Shown: positions 7,857 to 14,454 of the stretch, piece by piece
How the letters are laid out: each line of letters opens with the position of its first letter
How positions within the stretch are numbered: position 1 is the first letter of the stretch
From: UBA2402 sp037139735
Lineage (GTDB): Bacteria > Planctomycetota > Phycisphaerae > Phycisphaerales > UBA1924
Assembly (NCBI GenBank): GCA_037139735.1
Contig: JBAXFU010000070.1
Coordinates: 1-17,344 of the forward strand
Length of the DNA: 17,344 nt
Direction of reading: 5' to 3'
Notes under the pieces: model-generated
Database searches by the model: none
Seen by the model: the letters and a program-made list of their open reading frames with translations, nothing else
What the model was told of the DNA's origin: nothing
Made by a program: the position numbers and the translations under genes

Positions 7857-8258
7857 ATGACCCGCAAGACCGTCAAGTCCGGCATGATCGCTCCCGACGA
7901 CCTCCGCACCGGGGCGTTCGTCACCATTCACTCAAGCAGGACGGCCGAGCAGCCGGCGACGAGCGACTTCGAGATGACGATGCGCGGGGAGTCGGTGCGT
8001 TCGATGCCGACACCGCCGATGGGCATGCCGCTCAAGGTGTTGAGCGTCAACCTGCCGTATGTCCTTGTCACGCCCGTGAATCCGGGCGACAAGACGACGA
8101 AGTTGACGACAGTCGACCTGCGTCACGTGAACCTCATGCGCGTGAGCAAGGCGTTCGTGAACGCGGTACTTCGCTTCAGGCCCTCGCCGCCCCCCAAGCG
8201 GGAACCAAGCGAAGAAGGGGCGGCGGGCGGCACGGAGGTCATCGAGTCGATCTTCTGA
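7857..8258 (+). CDS. Small hypothetical protein under the sigma54 promoter
   Basis: This encodes 133 aa with no recognised domain. Residues 1-54 are polar. Residues 56-104 (start GMPLKVLSVNLPYVLVTPV, later DLRHVNLMRVSKAFVNAV) alternate hydrophobic beta-like strands and end in a short helix, suggesting a small SH3-like barrel. The C-terminal 30 residues are Pro/Glu/Gly-rich and probably disordered. There is no signal peptide or membrane segment, so it is probably cytoplasmic. The predicted sigma54 transcript starts about 2 nt before ATG 7857, so translation is either leaderless from there or begins at ATG 7884 (Met10) with a roughly 29-nt leader and no clear Shine-Dalgarno. It is the only gene immediately downstream of the CARF-activator-linked promoter, so it is the best candidate effector or adaptor of that response (inference). 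Confidence 0.75.
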   Translation: MTRKTVKSGMIAPDDLRTGAFVTIHSSRTAEQPATSDFEMTMRGESVRSMPTPPMGMPLKVLSVNLPYVLVTPVNPGDKTTKLTTVDLRHVNLMRVSKAFVNAVLRFRPSPPPKREPSEEGAAGGTEVIESIF

Positions 8259-8320
8259 CCGCGGGCTTGCCGCGTCGTCGAAGTCGCAACACGTGAACTG
8301 TCAGCGGCTTGGGTCCTCGA

Positions 8321-8390
8321 TGGTGGGGCATGGAGGGGCATGGGGGGGGATGGAGGGGGATGGAGGGGGATGGAAGCGGCTGGAGGGCGG
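8321..8390. repeat. 10-bp G-rich tandem array, 7 copies
   Basis: Seven consecutive units of consensus TGGAGGGGRA start at 8321, 8331, 8341, 8351, 8361, 8371 and 8381; units 4 and 5 are identical. Five G tracts of at least four (8325-8328, 8335-8338, 8342-8349, 8355-8359, 8365-8369) are separated by 3-6 nt, so the plus strand or its RNA could form a G-quadruplex. Confidence 0.9.
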
Positions 8391-8404
8391 AGGTGAGGGA
8401 GCAG

Positions 8405-8444
8405 GCTCGCCGGGGCGTCATCGGTTGATGATGCCCCGGCGAGC
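8405..8444. other. Long stem-loop (17-bp stem, 6-nt loop)
   Basis: Arm 8405-8421 pairs with 8428-8444 over 17 positions, with a single G-T wobble at 8417/8432, around loop CGGTTG. The lower stem is GC-rich (GCTCGCCGGGGC). No T run follows on either strand, so it is not a standard intrinsic terminator. It could be an RNA structure at the 3' end of the sigma54 transcript or a protein site. Confidence 0.75.
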
Positions 8445-8517
8445 GGGGAGGTGACGACGGATGCAGCAGAAATCGCCGCGGCTCCGGGCTCGAGCGATCC
8501 ACCACCGCGCCGCGCCG

Positions 8518-8637
8518 GTTGCAGCCACGCCTCAGCTGTTGCAGCCACGCCGCGGCTGCTGCAATCGGGCCCCAGCTGTTGCAACCAGACCCCAGCTGTT
8601 GCAACCAGGCCGAAGCTGTTGCAACCAGGCCGAAGCT
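8518..8637. repeat. 20-bp tandem array, 6 copies
   Basis: Six head-to-tail 20-bp units begin at 8518, 8538, 8558, 8578, 8598 and 8618. The last two are identical (GTTGCAACCAGGCCGAAGCT), the fourth differs at 3 positions, and the first three are more diverged. Copies 4-6 each contain the palindrome GTTGCAAC, and most unit junctions form CAGCTG. There are no spacers, so it is not a CRISPR. It resembles iteron or minisatellite DNA. Confidence 0.92.
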
Positions 8638-8704
8638 TGCGTCGTGTCGTCGTTCGCGTGCACACCGGGTCGCAAGCCGGTGCAGGCCATTCGCTTGCGC
8701 ACCT

Positions 8705-8743
8705 GCTGAAGTGATTCGCTGAAGTGATTCGCTGAAGTGATTC
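8705..8743. repeat. 13-bp tandem array, 3 perfect copies
   Basis: GCTGAAGTGATTC is repeated exactly at 8705-8717, 8718-8730 and 8731-8743. It is unrelated in sequence to the two arrays upstream. The short perfect copies point to recent slippage or a cluster of binding sites. Confidence 0.92.
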
Positions 8744-8960
8744 TTCGTTGATCTTCAAGACGAGCGGATCCCGCCGCCGCGTCGGGAGTACAAGCCCATG
8801 GGAAGACGGGTTCACTCACGAACACCTCCCCGATGCCCTTGAGCTCGGGTTCACCTCCTCCACCTTGCCACCAACGCACCGGACGCACGCCACCGCAACG
8901 CCTGGCGTCTCGCGCACGAACCAGACCGGCCCTCACACCCCACACGCACGGAGCGGAGCG

Positions 8961-11183
8961 ATGACAAACCAACCCCCCGCCGGACGAGATGACGGCCCTC
9001 GATCCACCGAACCCTTCGACTGGCGCGGTCTCTATTTTCCGCCCGGCAAGGCTATCGCCACGCCCGGTGTCGTCTACGCGCCCAGCGGACCGTTCGGACA
9101 GGCTCGCATGGCGTCGAGGCACGATCTCGACGCCCTCGTCGAGCGCTCGGAACGGGAGCCCGAGGAACACCTCAACCTCATGGGCGCCTACGCCGTCGTG
9201 CACGACCCCCAACCGTCGGTGGTCGACGCTCCGAGCCTCCCCATTCCCTTGGGACTGGTTTCGCCCAACGCCATCTTCTTCGGTCGCAGCGGCAGCGGCA
9301 AGACCCAAAAGGGAACGCTCCCGGCCGCCATCGCCGCCATCCGCAACGCGTGGACCCTCATCTATCTCAATGTCAAAGGCCGCGGCCAGACGCGCCTGCT
9401 CCGCAGGGTCGCCGCGGCCTCCCACCGCGAACATGAGATCAAACTCCTCGCGCCAGGCAGCCTGAACCGCACCATGGGCTGCACCCTGCTCGAAGGGTGC
9501 GCCGACCTGCTGGCGGCACGGGAGGTCGCGTCTTGCATGGTTGCCGGCGCCGCACGCATGTCGCGTTCGGGTGAAGGCGCGTGGGCGTACAACCAGGCCG
9601 AGGACTTCCTCACCCACGCCATCAGCGCGGTCTGCACCGACCTGCCCCCGGAACGACGCAACCTTGTCGAGATCCGCAAGGTCGTGATCGGCGGCGACTA
9701 CGAGGCCTTCGCCTCCCAACATCCGAACTTCCCCCTGCTGCGCCGCTTCGCGAACTTCCAGAACTGGAACCGCAACGGCGAAACCGTCGCGTCGACCATC
9801 GGCGAGGCCACCTCGTTCATCGACGGGCTCGAGCCCCTCCTCGCCACCGACGAGTTCTCCATCGCCACGTTCGTGCGGCATGCGGGCATCCTCATCATCG
9901 AGATCGACGAGCCCGACCTCGAGAAGTTCACCCCTTTCATCACGCTCGTGCTCGGCCGCCTCCTTCGCGAGTTGCAGCGGGTCGGGTGTCGTCAGGCCGC
10001 AGACACCCGCAGCGGAAAGACCGTGGTCGTCATCGACGAGTTGGCCCCCATGTCCTTCATCCCCGGCTTGGCCCACACGCTCCACACCTGTCGCGAGCGT
10101 CGCTGCTGCTTCGTCGCCGCCACCCAGTCGGTGGCGCAACTGCAGGCGATGCACGGACAGGCGACCGCCGACGTGCTCTTGGCCGGCTTCCAGTCGCAGA
10201 TCGCCCTTGGCGGCAAGCTCGATCCCGTGACCGCCGAGTACCTCAGCCGCCGCTGCGGCACCTGCACCATCTCGGTCCCGACGATCGTCGAGACCAACCG
10301 CACCGACAACACCCCGGCCATCTCCGCCCGATCGTGGTCGATGGCGCCACGCCCCCTGCTGCTTCCAGGCGACATCGCCTCCCCGACCTCGCACCCCCTG
10401 CTGGGCGACCCCCTCACCTTCATCTTGGGAGATGCGACCCCGCCCTTCCAGGCCTATGTGGTCCCGGTCCATGAACAAGGCTCGATCGCCCGACTCTACG
10501 ACCAGGTCCACGCGATGGAGGTCGACGACGACCTGCGGGTCGCGCCGCTTCGTGCACCGGGAGCGACCGCGACGACCACCCCTGCGCCATCGCCTGCCGC
10601 CGGATCGCGAGCGGAATCCATGCTCGTCGCGTTGGCTCGCGTCCTTCCTCAGGATGCCAACTGGAGGTGGTTGTGCAACCTCGTGAAGGAGACCTCCCGC
10701 GAACCCGAGTCGGTGGTGCACCTCCTCGAGCAACTCCAGTCGAGATCCCTCTCCATCACCGCCCTGCGAGATGCGCAGCGGCTCACCGGCATCATGTGCC
10801 CGCGGGCCATCGTCGCCTTCGCGCAGTACCTCCGATACAAGCACGCCCACGTGACCAGACGCGACAGCGAACCGGGGCCCACCGTGGCCACGCCCTTGCT
10901 CCACGACTCCGGGGGAAACCACGCCGCCGACTGCACCGCCTGCGGCCGTCCGGTCCCGCCGGGCGCCTCGACTTGCAGGCCGTGCGGCGTTCCCGCGGAG
11001 GAAGGCGCCGTTCGTCCCTCGCGTCGCAAGGACGACGCGACACCCAACCGCCCGACGCCGGAGATCGTCACGACGGTCGACGAGACGACGCTGGCCTCAT
11101 TTCCAGAGAACCTTCCCTTCCCGCAGTCGCCGACCCCAACGCAGCCCAAGCGGCCCGGGCGCAAGCGCAAGGGACGCGGATGA
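8961..11183 (+). CDS. Solo VirD4/TraG-like (HerA-VirD4 superfamily) ATPase with C-terminal zinc ribbon
   Basis: This encodes 740 aa. ATG 8961 is preceded by GGAG (8950-8953). An in-frame TTG at 8748 would add a low-complexity leader and is rejected. Walker A is GRSGSGKT (108-115). Walker B is TVVVIDELAP (354-363). The TraG/VirD4-type segment FVAATQSVAQL (384-394) is followed by LAGFQSQIALGG and the SRRCGTCTI region (429-437), as in coupling proteins that feed DNA or protein substrates to type IV secretion. Residues 550-640 form a helical region. Residues 658-675 carry CxxC-x10-CxxC, a probable zinc ribbon, and the tail is very basic (KRPGRKRKGRG). The two N-terminal membrane helices of classical VirD4 are absent, and no relaxase or other type IV secretion gene is present. 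It may be a soluble DNA- or RNA-pumping ATPase. A conjugative-element remnant is the alternative. Confidence 0.8.
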   Translation: MTNQPPAGRDDGPRSTEPFDWRGLYFPPGKAIATPGVVYAPSGPFGQARMASRHDLDALVERSEREPEEHLNLMGAYAVVHDPQPSVVDAPSLPIPLGLVSPNAIFFGRSGSGKTQKGTLPAAIAAIRNAWTLIYLNVKGRGQTRLLRRVAAASHREHEIKLLAPGSLNRTMGCTLLEGCADLLAAREVASCMVAGAARMSRSGEGAWAYNQAEDFLTHAISAVCTDLPPERRNLVEIRKVVIGGDYEAFASQHPNFPLLRRFANFQNWNRNGETVASTIGEATSFIDGLEPLLATDEFSIATFVRHAGILIIEIDEPDLEKFTPFITLVLGRLLRELQRVGCRQAADTRSGKTVVVIDELAPMSFIPGLAHTLHTCRERRCCFVAATQSVAQLQAMHGQATADVLLAGFQSQIALGGKLDPVTAEYLSRRCGTCTISVPTIVETNRTDNTPAISARSWSMAPRPLLLPGDIASPTSHPLLGDPLTFILGDATPPFQAYVVPVHEQGSIARLYDQVHAMEVDDDLRVAPLRAPGATATTTPAPSPAAGSRAESMLVALARVLPQDANWRWLCNLVKETSREPESVVHLLEQLQSRSLSITALRDAQRLTGIMCPRAIVAFAQYLRYKHAHVTRRDSEPGPTVATPLLHDSGGNHAADCTACGRPVPPGASTCRPCGVPAEEGAVRPSRRKDDATPNRPTPEIVTTVDETTLASFPENLPFPQSPTPTQPKRPGRKRKGRG

Positions 11184-11277
11184 TGGGACCCGGCCGCTCC
11201 GGAAGGGGGGCCGTCCTGGCGGGCGACGAACGGTCCGTCAACGGCGACAGGTCGTACTATCCTCGACATCCGCAGCC

Positions 11278-11856
11278 ATGCCCGTGCCGCCCTTCGACCA
11301 TCATGCTTCCCGCGTCGACGCGAGTGATGCCTCGCGACATGAACGCTTCGGGCGGATGATCGCCACGATCTACCCGCAGCTGCGCCGCATCGCCGCGACC
11401 AAGACGCCATCGATGGGCGGCTCGCCCAGTTCGCTCGCGCAAGAGACCATCTGCCGCCTCATCAGCCTGCCCGTGCCCCCCAAGGACGAACAGGCCGCGT
11501 TGGCCATCGGCTGTCGTCTCATGGAGTGGCTTCGCATCGATCGCTTTCGCTCGTCCACCTCGCGACGACTTCGCGAACTCGACGTGTCGATCCGAGGCGA
11601 TTCGCGCGAGGTCGCCGGCTCTGATCAGAACGCGCAATCGCGTCAACTCTCGCAGGTGCTCGCCCAACTTGCCGAGGCCCACCCTCGCATGGCCGAGGCC
11701 TTGATGCTCAGCGCGGTCTGCCGCCTGAGCCATGAGCAGATCGCCGCCGCGCTCGAGGTGAGCGTGCGAACCATCCGACGCGATCTCGACTTCGCCAAGG
11801 CGTGGGTGGCCTCGCGGCTCACCGCTCCTTCGCCGGTCTCGGCCCCGGACGCCTGA
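11278..11856 (+). CDS. ECF-type RNA polymerase sigma factor (second)
   Basis: This encodes 192 aa. Region 2 spans about residues 25-95: IYPQLRRIAATK, then SSLAQETICRLI, then LMEWLRIDRFR, aligning with the same blocks of the ECF factor at 2819-3415 but clearly diverged. Region 4 spans about 122-182, with the helix-turn-helix RLSHEQIAAALEVSVRTIRRDL. A -10-like TACTAT lies at 11255-11260 and there is no Shine-Dalgarno, so the leader is probably very short. No kinase or anti-sigma gene is adjacent. The next gene, 199 bp downstream in the same direction, encodes a secreted dockerin protein that may be its target (inference). Confidence 0.82.
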   Translation: MPVPPFDHHASRVDASDASRHERFGRMIATIYPQLRRIAATKTPSMGGSPSSLAQETICRLISLPVPPKDEQAALAIGCRLMEWLRIDRFRSSTSRRLRELDVSIRGDSREVAGSDQNAQSRQLSQVLAQLAEAHPRMAEALMLSAVCRLSHEQIAAALEVSVRTIRRDLDFAKAWVASRLTAPSPVSAPDA

Positions 11857-12055
11857 CCGCCCCGCGCAGCCCCGCACAGGCTGGGTCTCTGCCTGGCTCA
11901 CTGTTTCATGGCCGCCACTCGGCCACAAGCTATTGCTCCGAAACATCTTGTGAAAAACTCGACCCCAAGAGGCAAGGTCGCCGGGAGTGCTCCGCAGGCA
12001 TGGTGTCGGGACCCGATGGAGGCCCCCAACCACGCAGCAAAGAAGGAGCACAGCC

Positions 12056-13618
12056 ATGAAGACCAGCACCATCATCGCCCTCGTCGCCGGCCTGACCGCC
12101 ACCATGACCACCATGGGCCAGGCCCAGACCTTCAACAACCTGTACGGGACCGTGGGCGGCGAGTCGGCCAACGGCATCGTCAGCACCCGCGACGGCGGCT
12201 ACGCGACCACCGGGTCGATCGTGAACGTCGGCAGCGACAACCGCGACATCCTCGTCGTCAAGTACGCGGCAGACGGCAAGCTCGACTGGTCGGTCCGCTT
12301 CGGCGGCGACGGCCAGGACATCGGCTACAGCATCGAGCAGACCAGCGACGGCGGCTTCATCATCGGCGCCGAGACCACCAGCATGGGCGCCACGCAGAAC
12401 CTCGCCCTGCTGCGGCTCGATGCCGCGGGCAACTACCGCTGGTCCCGCGTCTACGAGGGCGACACCTCGAGCGAGGACATGGTGAACGGCGTGTACGCCG
12501 GCGTGGGCGTGGCGATCACGCCGGCGACTCCGAACGTGCAGCCGGGCTTCGCCCTGGTGGGCCGCAAGCGGGTCTCGAACACGAACCAGCGTGGCGTGGT
12601 GGTCCGCACCGACGCCAACGGCAACCCCGTCTTCAATCTGGGCATCGATGACAGCCGCTACGGCGTCCGCACCAAGCTCGGCTTCACCGACGTGGTCTTC
12701 GACATCGACGGCACGCTGATCCTGACGGGCACCGACGTCGATACCACCGCCGCCGGCGCGGGCCGCCTCGATCCGCTGGTGATGCGACTGAACAACGCGG
12801 GCAATCCGATCTTCACGATCACCTACCCCTCCTCGCTCGCCGCGGGCGGAGCGGCGTGCAAGGGCACCGCCAACGGCCTGACGCTGATGCCCAACCGCGA
12901 CATCGTCTTCAACGGCCACAACGACCTGGCCACCGGCTCGCAGAACGCGATGACGGTGCGGCTCGACCCGGCGGGCGGGATCAACTGGACGTCCTTCGTG
13001 GGCCGCTCGGGCGTGGGCTACCGCTCCATCGAACTCGACCCGCGTGGCGACATCTCGCAGAGCGGGTGGGTGGGCGTCTTCCCCGCCAGCAAGGGCCTGC
13101 TGAGCGTGCTCAGCCCGCTGGGGTCGGTGAACTTCCACCACGTCTACGACCACCTGCTGCGTGCCGAGGGACACCGCCCCTGCCCGTCGACCTACGGCTA
13201 CGCCCTGACGGGCACCGTGACGCTCCCCACCGGCTACGGCTCGTCCGACATCGAGTTGATCCACACCGACGACCTGGGTTGGGTGGGCTGTCTCGAGGCG
13301 GAAGTCGATCTGCCCCGCCCGCAGGCCAGCGTGCTGCCGCGACCGACGCAGATCGTTCGCACCGTCCAGACGCATCAAATCTGGCAGGGCGCGTTCCAGC
13401 GGATCTCGCTTCAGGAACAGGAACTCTGCGTCCAGCTCGTGTGCCCTCCCTGTGCCGCGGACTACAACCAGGATGGCGGCACGGACGGCGACGATGTGCG
13501 GGCCTTCTTCGACGACTGGCAGAATGGACTCAGCTGTGCGGACGTGAACCAGGACGGCGGCATCGACTTCGACGACGCCGAGTTCTTTCACCGCCTGTGG
13601 GCCAACGGCGGCTGCTGA
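12056..13618 (+). CDS. Secreted propeller-like repeat protein with GC-type dockerin
   Basis: This encodes 520 aa. ATG 12056 has AAGGAG at 12043-12048. Residues 1-24 are a signal peptide (MKTSTIIALVAGLTATMTTM, cleavage near AQA-Q). Residues 25-440 contain roughly 50-residue beta-rich repeats of the form DGGYATTG...ILVVKYAADGKLDW and DGGFIIGAE...LALLRLDAAGNYRW. These resemble SBBP/beta-propeller-like blades common in secreted planctomycete proteins. Residues 463-520 are a dockerin with loops DYNQDGGTDGDD and DVNQDGGIDFDD and the terminal NGGC, homologous to the end of the protein at 149-2713. It is probably exported and surface-retained; the partner is unknown since no cohesin is seen. A strong intrinsic terminator follows 35 bp after the stop. 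Confidence 0.87.
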   Translation: MKTSTIIALVAGLTATMTTMGQAQTFNNLYGTVGGESANGIVSTRDGGYATTGSIVNVGSDNRDILVVKYAADGKLDWSVRFGGDGQDIGYSIEQTSDGGFIIGAETTSMGATQNLALLRLDAAGNYRWSRVYEGDTSSEDMVNGVYAGVGVAITPATPNVQPGFALVGRKRVSNTNQRGVVVRTDANGNPVFNLGIDDSRYGVRTKLGFTDVVFDIDGTLILTGTDVDTTAAGAGRLDPLVMRLNNAGNPIFTITYPSSLAAGGAACKGTANGLTLMPNRDIVFNGHNDLATGSQNAMTVRLDPAGGINWTSFVGRSGVGYRSIELDPRGDISQSGWVGVFPASKGLLSVLSPLGSVNFHHVYDHLLRAEGHRPCPSTYGYALTGTVTLPTGYGSSDIELIHTDDLGWVGCLEAEVDLPRPQASVLPRPTQIVRTVQTHQIWQGAFQRISLQEQELCVQLVCPPCAADYNQDGGTDGDDVRAFFDDWQNGLSCADVNQDGGIDFDDAEFFHRLWANGGC

Positions 13619-13652
13619 AAAGGACCCACTCACGAACCCACTCTTCATGGCC

Positions 13653-13693
13653 GCAGCCGCCCGACGCACCGTGCGTCGGGCGGCTGCCTTTTT
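13653..13693 (+). terminator. Strong intrinsic terminator
   Basis: Perfectly complementary 17-nt arms (13653-13669 and 13671-13687) flank a single central base, giving about 15 bp around a small loop. The stem is followed by C and T5 (13689-13693). It lies 35 bp after the stop of the dockerin gene and insulates the biosynthetic operon that starts at 13744. Confidence 0.93.
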
Positions 13694-13705
13694 CCACGTG
13701 GAACA
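13690..13705. promoter_or_regulatory. parS-like palindrome (candidate ParB binding site)
   Basis: TTTTCCACGTGGAACA matches the broadly conserved parS pattern TGTTNCACGTGNAACA at all specified positions except position 2 (T for G). Its core TTCCACGTGGAA (13692-13703) is a perfect 12-bp palindrome. It is intergenic and overlaps the T tract of the terminator. A functional parS would place this region in the origin-proximal part of a chromosome. A single site with one mismatch could still be chance, or the operator of another regulator. Confidence 0.45.
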
Positions 13706-13743
13706 CTTGTGACGCGACGATGGTGCGGCCGCTACAGTGCGAC

Positions 13744-14454
13744 ATGCTCGAGCCGCCCGCGAGACGACGGACCGCGGAACTCATGGACGATCCGTCCATT
13801 CCGGTCGACGCGCACGAGCACGCTCTTGGGGGTCTGGCCCGCATCAACCGCCTGAGCGGTGTCGGAAGCACCCTGTGGCGGGCCATCGAACGCGCCGTGG
13901 AGGTGCATCCACCTTCGATGCTGACGCTGCTGGACGTGGCCAGCGGGAGCGGCGACCTGCCGGTGGCGTTGGCGAGCGCCGCCCGCTCGCACGGATGCTC
14001 CATCTCGCCCATGGCCACCGACATCAGCGACGTGGCGCTGCAGGCGGCCCGGCGACGCGCCGCCGCTCGAGGCGTCACGCTCACGACGATGCGTCACGAC
14101 ATTCTCGCCTCGGAGCTCCCCGAGCAGGCCGACATCGTGACGTGTTCGCTCTTCATGCACCACCTCGACCCCGAGCAAGTGGTGCCGGTGTTGTCGCGAC
14201 TGGGCCGGGTGACCAGGCGGCTGCTGCTCGTGCTGGATCTGCGTCGCACGCGACGAGGGCTCGCCTTGGCGTGGGCGGTGCCGCGGCTGCTCACCACGAG
14301 CCGCGTGGTGCATGTCGATGCGGTGCGCTCGGTGCAGGGCTCCTACTCGATGGATGAACTTCGCGACATGGCCGCCGCCGCGGGCTTGGCGAACGCGAGC
14401 GTGCGGGCGGCATGGCCGCAGCGGATGTTGCTGACGTGGAAGCCGCCCGCATGA
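13744..14454 (+). CDS. SAM-dependent class I methyltransferase of the type III PKS operon
   Basis: This encodes 236 aa. The leader RRRTAELMDDPS, then GLARINRLSG, looks like the N-terminus of planctomycete methyltransferases found in such operons, supporting ATG 13744 over ATG 13783. SAM motif I is LLDVASGSGD (62-71). The acidic residue of motif II is in ATDIS (D93). DIVTCSLFMHHLD (130-142) is a motif IV/post-I region. It probably O- or C-methylates the polyketide product. The start has no Shine-Dalgarno; a -10-like TACAGT lies at 13733-13738, implying a leaderless or nearly leaderless message. The stop overlaps the next start by 4 nt (ATGA at 14451). Confidence 0.82.
   Translation: MLEPPARRRTAELMDDPSIPVDAHEHALGGLARINRLSGVGSTLWRAIERAVEVHPPSMLTLLDVASGSGDLPVALASAARSHGCSISPMATDISDVALQAARRRAAARGVTLTTMRHDILASELPEQADIVTCSLFMHHLDPEQVVPVLSRLGRVTRRLLLVLDLRRTRRGLALAWAVPRLLTTSRVVHVDAVRSVQGSYSMDELRDMAAAAGLANASVRAAWPQRMLLTWKPPA

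Larger units (their letters stand above)
8259..8960. other. Gene-free 700-bp region with repeats and a hairpin
   Basis: No convincing coding frame exists here. Short open frames follow the repeat periodicity (10, 20, 13 bp, none divisible by 3). The region holds a G-rich 10-bp tandem array, a long hairpin, a 20-bp array and a 13-bp array, each listed separately. From 8744 to 8960 I see only the Shine-Dalgarno-like GGAG (8950-8953) of the next gene. An untranslated or structured RNA downstream of the sigma54 promoter is possible but not shown. Confidence 0.6.

Noticed and set aside
8116..8131. Second parS-like CACGTG site
   Set aside because: It lies inside the coding region at 7857-8258 and has four mismatches to the pattern.
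6118..8258. Classical rtcR-rtcBA RNA-repair locus
   Set aside because: No RtcB ligase or RtcA cyclase is encoded in the window; only the regulator type matches.
8257..8275. Small hairpin just after the stop of the 133-aa gene
   Set aside because: Only a 5-bp stem and no T run; too weak to call a terminator.
8405..8444. Intrinsic terminator of the 7857-8258 gene
   Set aside because: A stable stem but no T tract on either strand, and 147 nt beyond the stop.
8518..8637. CRISPR-like repeats
   Set aside because: Units are directly adjacent 20-mers without spacers and no cas gene is near; the CARF domain belongs to a transcription factor, not a Csm6/Csx1-type effector.
8239..8714. Several short open frames over the repeats on both strands
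   Set aside because: They translate the repeat periods into low-complexity peptides, and the units are not multiples of three, so frames shift between copies.
8748..8960. N-terminal extension of the VirD4-like ATPase from TTG 8748
   Set aside because: The extension is low-complexity and abuts the repeat array, whereas ATG 8961 has a GGAG at good spacing.
8532..10922. Long minus-strand open frame opposite the ATPase
   Set aside because: It is a shadow frame from high-GC codon bias; composition is Gly/Arg-rich with no domain, while the plus-strand frame has Walker motifs.
11930..13669. Long minus-strand open frame opposite the secreted repeat protein
   Set aside because: It is a shadow of a high-GC gene, has no recognisable domain and crosses into the terminator.
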